From assembly GCA_030611885.1 (NCBI GenBank), contig JAUWOY010000037.1:1-32209 (forward strand): a stretch of DNA of 32,209 nucleotides, read 5' to 3'. Source of the DNA: Chloroflexota bacterium (GTDB lineage Bacteria; Chloroflexota; Anaerolineae; VGOG01). Under the pieces are notes generated by a model that saw nothing but the letters and a program-made list of their open reading frames with translations, was not told where the DNA came from and made no database searches. The translations under genes and the position numbers were made by a program. Position 1 is the stretch's first letter. Each line of letters opens with the position of its first letter. This document shows positions 23,379-30,893 of the stretch, in pieces.

Positions 23379-24470
23379 TTAGATAATCCCCTTCTCCCTG
23401 AACGCTTCTGCTCGCATATGCGCCAAATCACAAATCCATTCTACCCGCCTGCTCTGAACATCGGAACCGTACTCCAACTGTGAACGCCCAGGGCACTGCT
23501 TGCAAAGAAGGAAGATGGGGCAGTCAGCGCACACGCTGTCCTCCGGTTCGGGCCAACTTCGAACATCGGCCAGGAAATCGTGCCAGCCCTCTTTGAAGCT
23601 TCCCTGTCGTAGGTCGTAGCTTGGCCAGCGAGACTCAATACACATTACCAGATTGCCAGCTACGTCAATAAAGAATGAATACAACCCGGCTCCGCATGTA
23701 TACAACGTCTTCGCACGAGGCATCCCTTCCCGCTGATCCAAGTAAGCCTTCCAGGCGACCAAGCGTTTCTCCTCGTTCATTTCCAGCCGCAATATCTCAT
23801 TGAGAGGTAGGGCATATTGATAAGGACCATACGGATCATCCATCCCGCTCAACCGGGGATGGAGCAGAACATCGAAGTAGAAGTCCACCTCCAGGCCGGC
23901 GGCCAACTGCTTGAGGGCATCCAACTCAGTCACGTTTAGGGTCATCATAGGGCTCTTCAGCTTCAACTTAATACCGCGATCCACCAAGAGCTTAATACCA
24001 TTAAGGCATTTCTCGTATGAGCCTGGTATCCCTGTGACGCTCTCGTAGACTTCCTTGGTTGCCCCATAGAGGCTAACTTCGACAGAAAGAGGAGGTCTCT
24101 TTGCTAGATGATCCGCTAAACGCCTGGTGATCAGTGTCCCATTGGTAAAGAGTATAACCAACAACCCCTTGTCCCGGCAGTAGTCGTAAATGTCTACAAA
24201 ATCTCTACGTAATAGCGGTTCCCCGCCCGTGAGCTGAAAATAGAGGCAGCCCTCCTGGACTATCTGATCTACAATCCTGCAGATTTCGTCGTAGCTCAAC
24301 TCGGCATCTCGAGCTGCTCGGTCATTGGCATCCCTCCGGCAATAGCAATGCACACAACGCAGGTTGCACCGGTGCGTGATCTCCATTCCACCCTGAATGG
24401 GATTGCGCTGCTGCCGAAGTCTATCGTTAAATTCCGGCAGGTCAATTACCGGTAGATGAAAGCATTCCAT
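23379..24470 (-). CDS. Radical SAM/SPASM peptide-modifying enzyme
   Basis: 363 residues. The radical SAM cluster motif HRCNLRCVHCYC gives Cys35, Cys39 and Cys42 (CxxxCxxC). QLTGGEPLLRRDFVDIYDYC (GGEP near 82) is the SAM-binding region. The C-terminal SPASM domain is Cys-rich: YTCGAGLYSFFIDVAGNLVM then C, CADCPIFLLCKQCPG and ICDLAH, suited to auxiliary Fe-S clusters. SPASM enzymes of this kind install thioether or C-C/C-O crosslinks in ribosomal peptides. The ATG is 2 nt after the stop of the pqqD-like gene, so it is coupled. The nearest peptide candidate is the 47-aa product downstream. The bond type cannot be predicted. Confidence 0.93.
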   Translation of the reverse strand: MECFHLPVIDLPEFNDRLRQQRNPIQGGMEITHRCNLRCVHCYCRRDANDRAARDAELSYDEICRIVDQIVQEGCLYFQLTGGEPLLRRDFVDIYDYCRDKGLLVILFTNGTLITRRLADHLAKRPPLSVEVSLYGATKEVYESVTGIPGSYEKCLNGIKLLVDRGIKLKLKSPMMTLNVTELDALKQLAAGLEVDFYFDVLLHPRLSGMDDPYGPYQYALPLNEILRLEMNEEKRLVAWKAYLDQREGMPRAKTLYTCGAGLYSFFIDVAGNLVMCIESRWPSYDLRQGSFKEGWHDFLADVRSWPEPEDSVCADCPIFLLCKQCPGRSQLEYGSDVQSRRVEWICDLAHMRAEAFREKGII

Positions 24471-24472
24471 TC

Positions 24473-24763
24473 CTAAACCGCCTTTATTGCACCGATGGCC
24501 TGAAGCTGCTGCAAAAACTCCACCAGGTCCGCCTCGGCTACCTCAGGCGCTACGTCGTACTCGTCCAAGATAGCTGCCTTGATGTCACCAACCGTCCGTT
24601 GGCCATTGAGCAATTCCCAGATAAAAGCACCCACCTCATCCAGCGTGTAAATGCTTTCCATATCCGCCACGTTTCGGCGAATCGGCACCAGAATCGCTTC
24701 GCCAGCAATATTCCGATGAACAATCGAAGGGTCTTTCTCGTAGCACCTTTCCAGATAATCCAT
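24473..24763 (-). CDS. PqqD-like RiPP recognition element
   Basis: 96 residues; the pattern ESIYTLDEVGAFIWELLNGQ near 36 and EFLQQLQAIGAI at the end is that of the PqqD family (PF05402), a winged-helix peptide-binding chaperone for radical SAM enzymes. It is the first gene after the operator-promoter at 24785-24838, with AGGAGG upstream of ATG 24763, and is coupled to the rSAM gene by a 2-nt gap. It should bind the leader of the substrate peptide and deliver it to the enzyme. Confidence 0.9.
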   Translation of the reverse strand: MDYLERCYEKDPSIVHRNIAGEAILVPIRRNVADMESIYTLDEVGAFIWELLNGQRTVGDIKAAILDEYDVAPEVAEADLVEFLQQLQAIGAIKAV

Positions 24764-24784
24764 GATTTGTTCTCTCTCCTCCTG

Positions 24785-24838
24785 ATTATATCATCCCCAG
24801 GTTAACATCAGGTAACAGCAAGGTTAAAAACTGGTTAA
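24785..24838 (-). promoter_or_regulatory. Promoter of the peptide-modification/cohesin operon with four 11-bp operator repeats
   Basis: On the minus strand the -10 TATAAT (plus 24785-24790) has no good -35. Plus-strand boxes GGTTAA, GGTAAC, GGTTAA and GGTTAA start at 24800, 24811, 24822 and 24833: an exact 11-bp period, 9 nt between the first box and the -10. Boxes and spacing are as at 9672-9725. An OmpR/PhoB-type activator is inferred. Confidence 0.75.
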
Positions 24839-24926
24839 AAGCAGGCAACGGATTTGAGCGGATAAGCGGATGTGCCGCAGCATCCCGACCAAGTGCTAGC
24901 CCTGTCCCAAGCCACTCCCATTTGCT

Positions 24927-25160
24927 CTATGCTTTTTGGGGCAGCAGCGGAATCAAACAGCGCAGGGCTTTGTTCACCGCCTCCGAGTCAGGGAAGTACT
25001 CCCGCACATCTGGCTGTAGAATGACCGCGCCTTCTACAGGCTTCACCTCCTCAATGAGGGTAGTGCCGTCTGCCTTGTGAATGGTAACCGTGTACCCAGC
25101 CTGCATAGCTCGGTAATGCTTGCCGCGCACCCCACTCGCAAAATCGTATTCAGCACGCAT
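24927..25160 (-). CDS. Small antitoxin-like protein paired with BrnT
   Basis: 77 residues from ATG 25160 (AAAGGA about 7 nt upstream). An ATG at 25193 overlapping the brnT stop is an alternative. Sequence starts MRAEYDFASGVRGKHY and has QPDVREYFPDSEAVNKALRC; similar small proteins are common next to BrnT-like toxins in bacteria, but the usual BrnA ribbon-helix-helix is not visible. It is probably a non-classical antitoxin. Confidence 0.6.
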   Translation of the reverse strand: MRAEYDFASGVRGKHYRAMQAGYTVTIHKADGTTLIEEVKPVEGAVILQPDVREYFPDSEAVNKALRCLIPLLPQKA

Positions 25161-25185
25161 ATTGTCGTCCTTTGTCCGCTCTATC

Positions 25186-25470
25186 TTAGTCATTGTCTTC
25201 TTCGTAGCGCCTCCGTTCCGCTGGCGTTGCCTTACGACAACTGATGATCCGTATGTTCGCCCCACGCTCAGTGTAGACCACTACCAGTACGCGCCCCCTG
25301 TCAGAAGTACCGATGTCAATATAGCGTTCCTCGTCTACAGAATGATCGGGGTCAGGTATCGTGATCGAAAAAGAATCACTGAAGACCGTTGTGGCTTCAT
25401 CAAAACCAACCTTATGCTTCTGGAGACTCGTTCTGGCTTTCTCTTCATCCCACTCGAAGTTCGGTTTCAT
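25186..25470 (-). CDS. brnT: BrnT-family toxin
   Basis: 94 residues with the BrnT (PF04365, DUF497) pattern: NFEWDEEKARTSLQKHKVGF, FDEATTVFSD, then YIDIGTSDRGRVLVVVYTER and IRIISCRKATPAERRRYE. BrnT is an RNase-like toxin inhibited by its BrnA antitoxin. The partner immediately downstream is not a classical BrnA; a BrnA/CopG-like protein is encoded about 400 nt upstream instead. Start ATG 25470. Confidence 0.85.
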   Translation of the reverse strand: MKPNFEWDEEKARTSLQKHKVGFDEATTVFSDSFSITIPDPDHSVDEERYIDIGTSDRGRVLVVVYTERGANIRIISCRKATPAERRRYEEDND

Positions 25471-25555
25471 GGTAACTGCCTATGAGCCCAAGCTGTCTTC
25501 GGATCAGTTCGCAGAGGCTGTCTTTGATTTCCGAATGACGGGGAACGCTGTAGCT
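25445..25555 (-). pseudogene. HicA-like toxin remnant
   Basis: One frame encodes SYSVPRHSEIKDSLCELIRR followed by QLGL, matching the C-terminal end of HicA toxins (VPRHREI ... ICKDL pattern). An in-frame stop lies directly before it, the N-terminal half is missing or frameshifted, and its end overlaps the brnT start. The upstream frame holds NDSANGVKLQ, possibly the preceding HicA strand in another frame. Confidence 0.45.
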
Positions 25556-25593
25556 TCACGCCGTTGGCGGAATCGTTACGCCTCTTTAGGAAA

Positions 25594-25815
25594 TCAACTT
25601 CCAATCCACACGTTCCAGTCGTTTTCAGCAACGCTATCAAACGGAGCAAGGTAGCGAATCGGTTTGCCGCGTAGAGGATAGCGTTCTGCCCTTTCCCGTT
25701 TACGGGGATAGCTGAAAATGATGACTTCTACCTTCTCGCCAGCGCGGAAAGGCACACCGCGAATGGTGAGTACGCGGTTCTGCGAGATAATGGTTTCTAT
25801 CCGATAGGTTTGCAT
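25594..25815 (-). CDS. Small antitoxin-like protein without a toxin partner
   Basis: 73 residues from ATG 25815 (a GTG at 25845 is upstream). MQTYRIETIISQNRVLTIRG, AGEKVEVIIF, PLRGKPIRYLAPFDSVAEND and WNVW match a common family of short proteins usually followed by a PIN-domain toxin. No PIN gene follows here, only the HicA remnant, so it is probably an orphan. Confidence 0.6.
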   Translation of the reverse strand: MQTYRIETIISQNRVLTIRGVPFRAGEKVEVIIFSYPRKRERAERYPLRGKPIRYLAPFDSVAENDWNVWIGS

Positions 25816-25881
25816 TTCACTTTTCTCTTCCCATTTGCTGGCCACAGGACGCCACTTGGGGTGTTATTCCCCATGCCTATC

Positions 25882-26163
25882 TCACTGTTCCCTCTGTACG
25901 TATAGCTCCCGCTCAAGCCCCTCCGCCAAAAGCATCTTCATCAAAGATTGATATGGTACGTCTCTCTTGTGGGCTAGAACTCTAATTGACTCAAGGAGAG
26001 ACTCTGGGAGTCGAATTGAGACCGTTTTCAGAGTGGGTCTGAGGTTAGGCATAAGCGCCCGCCTGGCTTCAGAGAAGTCAATGAAATCTGTAGCGTCGTG
26101 GTTAGCCCAGAATTCTCGCTCCTCTTCTTCAGAGGTGAATGTAGGAATCGGCTTTATCTTCAT
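25882..26163 (-). CDS. CopG/BrnA-like ribbon-helix-helix antitoxin
   Basis: 93 residues. EEEREFWANHDATDFIDFSE near 13 and KTVSIRLPESLLESIRVLAH near 46, then VPYQSLMKMLLAEGLERE, correspond to the CopG antitoxin family (PF12441) that usually partners a BrnT toxin. The toxin gene is not adjacent; BrnT lies further downstream with another small partner. The Shine-Dalgarno is weak. Confidence 0.8.
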   Translation of the reverse strand: MKIKPIPTFTSEEEEREFWANHDATDFIDFSEARRALMPNLRPTLKTVSIRLPESLLESIRVLAHKRDVPYQSLMKMLLAEGLERELYVQREQ

Positions 26164-26202
26164 AGTGGATAGAATGCCCTTTCTCGCTTCGTCATCTCCC
26201 TT

Positions 26203-26994
26203 CTATCGCCTAAGCGATCCCCTCGCCACAGCGACCCCACCAAACGCTACAACCGCACCCGCCAGCGCCAACCATTGCCAGCGGAAGAAGGTGGCTTGGG
26301 AAGTGGGTGAGCGGACGGTGAAGGAGGAGAGGGTGACGGAGGTGGGGGGCTGTTCGGTGGAACTTGAGGTATTCTGTGGCTCCGAGGTCGCTCTCGTATC
26401 GAAATCAGCGCTGTTATTGTCGGTATCCTCACCGTTGCCCTTATCTGACTGTGCAGCGCCAGGTTTGCGCTCAATGCTGCCATTAGCAGCAGGTGCAGAA
26501 GCCGCGGTACCTTCAGGGCAAAGGTATGTCCCAGTTCCATAGGCTACCTTATCAACGATAGAGGCGGCTTCACAAGAAGTAAGTTGGGTTTGGTTGTTCA
26601 CAAGAAAAACACTGCCCCCTCCTGGAGCCATTGAGAAAGTGCTATGCGTCATATCAGCAGTCGGTGTTCCATCATAACCTGAATGCGCGATGAGAAAGAA
26701 CCCGTAAGCAGGTACAGAGTTGCCAGTCACGAAGTTCTTCTTGTAGAATGTACCAGTACTAGCTATCCTGAATTGAATTGACCAATCCTCGATCAGAATA
26801 GCCGAGTTAGTGGGGTTATAAAGTTCTATGAACTCATCATCGGCGTCTCCACCAGCTGTTTGAATCTCACTGATAACCAGATGAGTGGCTGTATCTGCAT
26901 TTGCTAGTGGCGTTACCATGACAAAAGCTGCAAGAAAGACTATCGTGGTCAGCACTTTGAGCAGCAGCTTATATTTGTGTACCAAGATTCTCAT
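26203..26994 (-). CDS. Lamin-tail-domain surface protein with C-terminal anchor
   Basis: 263 residues; ATG 26994 has GGGAGG 8 nt upstream (an earlier start at 27018 would skip it). Signal peptide 1-34; lamin-tail domain (LTD, PF00932) about 37-170, from HLVISEIQTAGGDADDEFIE then LYNPTNSAILIEDWSI and FLVNNQTQ; a polar spacer rich in Asp/Asn/Thr; then PTSVTLSSFTV, a spacer, a membrane helix (WLALAGAVVAFGGVAVA) and SLRR. The same tail layout ends the SdrD_B protein and the S8 protease. It has its own near-consensus promoter at 27066-27095. Likely a cell-surface protein of unknown role. Confidence 0.88.
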   Translation of the reverse strand: MRILVHKYKLLLKVLTTIVFLAAFVMVTPLANADTATHLVISEIQTAGGDADDEFIELYNPTNSAILIEDWSIQFRIASTGTFYKKNFVTGNSVPAYGFFLIAHSGYDGTPTADMTHSTFSMAPGGGSVFLVNNQTQLTSCEAASIVDKVAYGTGTYLCPEGTAASAPAANGSIERKPGAAQSDKGNGEDTDNNSADFDTRATSEPQNTSSSTEQPPTSVTLSSFTVRSPTSQATFFRWQWLALAGAVVAFGGVAVARGSLRR

Positions 26995-27065
26995 GTGGAA
27001 AACCTCCCTCTCGGTCAAATGGCCGATGCGATTGAGTAGATTGCTTAACAGCGCACTCTTCAGCT

Positions 27066-27095
27066 ATTATACCCCATAAAGTGCAGAATTGTCAA
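27066..27095 (-). promoter_or_regulatory. Near-consensus sigma-70 promoter of the lamin-tail protein gene
   Basis: The minus strand has TTGACA (plus 27090-27095), 18 nt, TATAAT (27066-27071), about 70 nt upstream of the ATG. There is no 11-bp operator array here. Confidence 0.8.
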
Positions 27096-27114
27096 GGCCA
27101 ATCGCGCCCGAAAA

Positions 27115-27588
27115 TCACCGCCCTATACGACCACGCCACCGCGATAGGAGCGCACCGCCCAGGGCCAGGACGGCGATCAGCACGGCCAGGAGCCACCAGG
27201 CTGCGAGGTTGGCGAAGGCAGAGGGGCTGCTCGCCTCCGCCACTACCTCTATCGGCCCGTGCAGGGTGGTGGTGCCGTCCAGCTCTACGTCCTCCAGCTT
27301 GTAGTAGTAGGTGCGGCCGGCCACCACGTTGGTGTCGGTGTAGGCGTATTTGCCGCCCAGGAGGGGATCGAGTGCACCAGGAATGAGGGCGGTGTTCACT
27401 TTCACGTAAGGGCCAGCGGGGCTTTCGCTGCGGTAGAGGTTGAAGCCTGCCAGGTCAACCTCGCTCTCGGTCGTCCACTCCACGATCACCGCGCTGGCGG
27501 CAGGGGTGGGTTCCTCAGCCGCAGCCGCCGAGGGCCAGATGAGTGACAACGCTATGGCTGCAATTACTAACCTGCCGGCTACCAACAT
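27115..27588 (-). CDS. Fn3-like membrane-anchored protein, paralogue of the TP-rich protein
   Basis: 157 residues from ATG 27588 (TGGAGGG upstream); a longer frame upstream reads an intergenic palindrome. Signal peptide 1-25; one Fn3-like domain (VEWTTESEVDLAGFNLYRSE, then GKYAYTDTNVVAGRTYYYKL and HGPIEV), closely alike to the protein at 12833-13918 but without its TP linker; then a membrane helix (AAWWLLAVLIAVLALGGAL) and RWRGRIGR. Probably surface-anchored. No catalytic motif. Confidence 0.8.
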   Translation of the reverse strand: MLVAGRLVIAAIALSLIWPSAAAAEEPTPAASAVIVEWTTESEVDLAGFNLYRSESPAGPYVKVNTALIPGALDPLLGGKYAYTDTNVVAGRTYYYKLEDVELDGTTTLHGPIEVVAEASSPSAFANLAAWWLLAVLIAVLALGGALLSRWRGRIGR

Positions 27589-27647
27589 CCGCCCTCCAGT
27601 CTTTGCTTGTAAATGTGGCTCTTTGGGATTTCGCAGGGTCACAGTAT

Positions 27648-27706
27648 CGGAGTCCCCAACTCGTTGGGGGTGCGGCGCGGCAAACCCCAACAAGTTGGGG
27701 ACTCCG
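27648..27706. repeat. GGAGTCCCCAAC palindrome
   Basis: The arms CGGAGTCCCCAACTCGTTGG and CCCCAACAAGTTGGGGACTC enclose a GC-rich loop; outer arms TCTTTGGGAT (near 27620) and its partner near 27723 extend it. It lies between the Fn3-like gene and the 60-codon gene. Confidence 0.8.
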
Positions 27707-27744
27707 GCCCGCTGCTCATGCCAATTCCCAAAGACCCGTAAATG

Positions 27745-27927
27745 TCAGTCTTTATCCCCACGTTGCTCCGCCTCATAGCTCAGGAAGGCGGCGACCCCAA
27801 AGGCTATCCCGCCCAGAATGGCGATCCCTAAACCAAGATAGGGATGGCTGCCAATGTAGGCTATGGCCAATAGCGAGGCCAGCACCCAGATGCCCAGCAC
27901 GGTCAGGCAGTTGCTCAATCGCTTCAT
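27745..27927 (-). CDS. Small two-helix membrane protein
   Basis: 60 residues; ATG 27927 has AAGGAGAGAGG upstream. Two hydrophobic helices (LTVLGIWVLASLLAIAYIG and LGLGIAILGGIAFGVAAFL) with a charged C-terminal EAEQRGDKD. It is 15 nt after the trpS stop. Function unknown. Confidence 0.65.
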   Translation of the reverse strand: MKRLSNCLTVLGIWVLASLLAIAYIGSHPYLGLGIAILGGIAFGVAAFLSYEAEQRGDKD

Positions 27928-27942
27928 CGGGGACCTCTCTCC

Positions 27943-28929
27943 TTACGGAAGACCAACCTTATCCTTCACCTCGGCCAGGGTCTCGGCAGCGATGACGCGA
28001 GCACGAGCAGCGCCGTCGGCCAGCACGTCCCAGACGTGGTCGGGGTCAGCGGCCAGCTCTGCCCGACGGGCGCGGAAGGGAGCGAAGTAGTCGGCCAGGT
28101 CTCGGGCGAACCACTTTTTGTGCTCCACGCAGCCGATGGACGCGCTGCGGCAGTCGGCCTCGATTTGGACGATGGCCTGGGGATCGGGCAGGAAATGCTT
28201 GTGCAAATGGTAGACGTTGCAGATCTCAGGATGGCCGGGGTCGGTGCGATATTGACGAGCGGGGTCGGTGACCATGGTCATCACCCGCTTCATGATCTCC
28301 TCGGGCGAGGCGGCCAACTCGATGTGGTTGTTCAGGGACTTGCTCATCTTGTTGACTCCGTCGGTGCCAAGCACGCGGGGGACGTCGGTCAGTTTCATCT
28401 GGGGCTCGATGAGGATATCCCCGAAGTGGTAATTGAAGCGGCGCACGATCTCGCGGGTGAATTCCAGGTGGGGAGCCTGGTCATCGCCCACGGGCACTGT
28501 GTCGGCCCTGTAAAGGGTGATGTCGGCGGCCATCAGCACCGGGTATCCCAGCAGGCCATAGTTCACGTTGTCGGGCTGCTGGCGGACCTTCTCTTTGAAG
28601 GTGGGAAGCCTGGCCAGCCAGCCCATCGGCGTGACCATAGAGAGGATGGTGTGCAACTCCGTCACCTGGGGCACGTGGGACTGGACGAAGACGATAGTGT
28701 CCTCCGGGTCCATCCCTGCGGCCAGCCAGTCCAACACCATCTCGTAGGTGTGCTCCCTGAGGTACTCGGTATCCTCCAGAGTGGTCAGGGCGTGTAGGTC
28801 AACCACGCAGTAGACGCAGTCATACTCATCCTGCAGGGCCACATAATTTTTGATAGCGCCCAGGTAATTGCCCAGATGCTGGCGACCCGTGGGCCGCGCA
28901 CCTGAGAAAACTCGTCCTTTCTTTTTCAT
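27943..28929 (-). CDS. trpS: Tryptophanyl-tRNA synthetase
   Basis: 328 residues, the normal length for bacterial TrpRS. The HIGH-type signature is PTGRQHLGNY near 13 and the KMSKS signature is NKMSKSLNN near 195. GYPVLMAADITLYRADTVPV and GDDQAPHLEFTREI are typical of the class Ic Rossmann core. It charges tRNA-Trp in the cytoplasm. GGAGG lies about 10 nt upstream of ATG 28929. It is in a co-directional run with acpS and ugd. Confidence 0.97.
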   Translation of the reverse strand: MKKKGRVFSGARPTGRQHLGNYLGAIKNYVALQDEYDCVYCVVDLHALTTLEDTEYLREHTYEMVLDWLAAGMDPEDTIVFVQSHVPQVTELHTILSMVTPMGWLARLPTFKEKVRQQPDNVNYGLLGYPVLMAADITLYRADTVPVGDDQAPHLEFTREIVRRFNYHFGDILIEPQMKLTDVPRVLGTDGVNKMSKSLNNHIELAASPEEIMKRVMTMVTDPARQYRTDPGHPEICNVYHLHKHFLPDPQAIVQIEADCRSASIGCVEHKKWFARDLADYFAPFRARRAELAADPDHVWDVLADGAARARVIAAETLAEVKDKVGLP

Positions 28930-28956
28930 TTCTTACATTCCTCCATTTTTATGGAC

Positions 28957-29023
28957 AAGCAGAGCGGGCTCCCACGCCCGCGACCTTGCTGGCAATCCGG
29001 CGGCGGGGGAGCCGCCTCTGCTT
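28957..29023. repeat. AAGCAGAG...GGGAGCC palindrome
   Basis: The arms AAGCAGAGCGGGCTCCC and GGGAGCCGCCTCTGCTT (one mismatched step) flank a GC-rich centre with second arms of the CCCACGCCCG type. It lies between acpS and trpS and may act as a transcript 3' end. Confidence 0.75.
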
Positions 29024-29062
29024 AACTTATTAATGATGTTGGTCCCGATCCGCGTTTTTCCG

Positions 29063-29452
29063 CTAATCCGTGGCTCTCCCAGCCGCCATCACGAAGGCCA
29101 CGGCGTAATCCCGCGAATGGGAGAGGCTGACGGCGAACTCAGACAGGCCCAACTCCTCAGCCCGCGCCTTAGCCCGCCCGTGCAGATAAACCAGCGGCTT
29201 GCCCCGCTCATCACCGAGGATCTCCATCTCCCGCCAGGCGATGCCCCGCAGCCCCGTGCCCAGGGCTTTGGAGACCGCCTCTTTGGCGGCGAAACGGACC
29301 GCCAACTCCGGCACGCGCCCTCGGCAATAGGCCTGCTCCGCTGGGGTGTAAATCCGCTGGAGGAAACGCTCGCCGTGCCGCCGCAAGACGGCCTGGATGC
29401 GCTCGATCTCAATGATGTCCACCCCCACGGAGAAAAGACTCGGAGCTATCAT
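29063..29452 (-). CDS. acpS: Holo-acyl carrier protein synthase
   Basis: 129 residues from ATG 29452, which overlaps the ugd stop (ATGA). [11 protein letters not shown] near residue 9 holds the Mg2+-binding Asp, and [17 protein letters not shown] near 53 is the second metal/phosphopantetheine motif; [13 protein letters not shown] closes the fold. It transfers 4'-phosphopantetheine from CoA to the acyl carrier protein. A longer frame to 29662 lies inside ugd and is rejected. Confidence 0.95.
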   Translation of the reverse strand: MIAPSLFSVGVDIIEIERIQAVLRRHGERFLQRIYTPAEQAYCRGRVPELAVRFAAKEAVSKALGTGLRGIAWREMEILGDERGKPLVYLHGRAKARAEELGLSEFAVSLSHSRDYAVAFVMAAGRATD

Positions 29453-30762
29453 ACCGCCTCGTTGTAGCCGCGCCCCATGCCGCGATAGATGAAGCCCATC
29501 TCCTTCATCCTCCTGGTATCGTAGATGTTGCGGCCATCCAAGAGAATCGGCTGGCGCATCGTCTCCTTGATCCGCATCATGTCCAACTGCTTGAACTCGT
29601 TCCACTCGGTCATGAGGATCAGGGCATCCGCATCCTCTGCCACGGCGTACGGGTTCTCGCAATATTCGACGCCGGTCAGTATCCGCCTGGCTGTCTCCAC
29701 GGCCTGCGGATCGTAGGCCTTGATCTGCGCCCCCTCGTGCTGGAGCATGTGGATGATCTCGATGGAAGGCGCATCCCGCATGTCGTCAGTGTTGGGCTTG
29801 AAGGCCAGGCCCAGGATGCCGATGGTCTTTCCCCGGAAGCTGCCCAGAATGTCCCGCAGCTTCTGGATCACCCGTTTGCGCTGATCGTAGTTGATCTCCA
29901 TCACCGCCCGCAGCAACTGGGGGTGAGCCCCGTGGGTGGACGCCATGTGGGCCAGGGCTTTCACGTCCTTGGGAAAGCAACTCCCTCCCCAGCCCACACC
30001 TGCCCCCAGAAACTGCGGCCCGATGCGCTGATCCATGCCCATGCCGCGGGCCACTTCCGTCACGTCAGCTCCCAGCGCCTCGCAGATGTTGGCTATCTCG
30101 TTGATGAACGAGATCTTGGTGGCCAAAAAGGCGTTGGAGGCGTATTTGATCATCTCTGCTGTGCGCAGGTCGGTGATGATGATCGGAGCTTGCAGGGGAT
30201 AGTACAATTCGGCCACCCGATGCGCCCCCGCCGGGTTCGTCGAGCCCAGGATGATGCGGTCAGGGTTCATGAAGTCGTAGACGGCCGAGCCTTCCCGCAG
30301 GAACTCAGGGTTGGAGACCACCGAGAACTCGATATCCTGGTCGGGCATGTTCTCCCTGACGATGTCCGCCACCCAGTCGCCGGTGCCGATGGGCACGGTG
30401 CTCTTGTTGATGATGGTGGTGGGCTGGCGCAGACGCCTGGCTATGCCCTCCGCCGCCTGGTTGACGTGGGCCAAATCGGCTTCGCCCTCAGCCCCGGACG
30501 GAGTGCCCACCGCGACGAACACGTACTCGACATCCTCCAGAGCTTCGTCGTAAGAGGTGGTGAAATCCAGTCGCCCGGCTGCATAGTTGCGCCGCACGAT
30601 CTCCTCCAGCCCAGGCTCATAGATGGGCATGATGCCCTTCTTGAGGTTGTCGCACTTCGATTTGTCCCGGTTGAGACAGATCACGTGATTGCCCAGATCG
30701 GCCAGGCAGGTCCCGGTGATCAATCCAACGTAGCCAACTCCGATGACGCAGATGTTCCTCAT
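29449..30762 (-). CDS. ugd: UDP-glucose 6-dehydrogenase (UDP-glucose/GDP-mannose dehydrogenase family)
   Basis: 437 residues. NAD-binding Rossmann motif [18 protein letters not shown] at the start; STVPIGTGD near 120; [20 protein letters not shown] near 155; the catalytic Cys in [10 protein letters not shown] near 258; and [15 protein letters not shown] near 320 in the UDP-binding domain. It oxidises UDP-glucose to UDP-glucuronate for surface polysaccharide, in keeping with the glycan genes at the left end. The start is ATG 30762. GDP-mannose dehydrogenase is a less likely alternative. Confidence 0.92.
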   Translation of the reverse strand: MRNICVIGVGYVGLITGTCLADLGNHVICLNRDKSKCDNLKKGIMPIYEPGLEEIVRRNYAAGRLDFTTSYDEALEDVEYVFVAVGTPSGAEGEADLAHVNQAAEGIARRLRQPTTIINKSTVPIGTGDWVADIVRENMPDQDIEFSVVSNPEFLREGSAVYDFMNPDRIILGSTNPAGAHRVAELYYPLQAPIIITDLRTAEMIKYASNAFLATKISFINEIANICEALGADVTEVARGMGMDQRIGPQFLGAGVGWGGSCFPKDVKALAHMASTHGAHPQLLRAVMEINYDQRKRVIQKLRDILGSFRGKTIGILGLAFKPNTDDMRDAPSIEIIHMLQHEGAQIKAYDPQAVETARRILTGVEYCENPYAVAEDADALILMTEWNEFKQLDMMRIKETMRQPILLDGRNIYDTRRMKEMGFIYRGMGRGYNEAV

Positions 30763-30833
30763 TCAAAATCCTCCCTTTCTCTTGATCTCAGTGAGCTAAT
30801 GATACCACATTTTTCGGTTTTTAGCCAGCCCGC

Positions 30834-30862
30834 TTGTCGAGAATGGACAAACGTTGTACAAT
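30834..30862 (+). promoter_or_regulatory. Promoter of tsaE-tsaB
   Basis: TTGTCG (30834-30839), 17 nt, TACAAT (30857-30862) on the plus strand. It lies in the divergent region between ugd and tsaE, about 30 nt before the proposed start. Confidence 0.6.
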
Positions 30863-30893
30863 TAGGGTAACTTCAGACAGCGGGGTGTACAAG

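Noticed and set aside
29453..29662. Extension of acpS into ugd
   Set aside because: The extra residues are antisense-like out-of-frame ugd sequence; AcpS begins at the conserved FSVGVDI segment.
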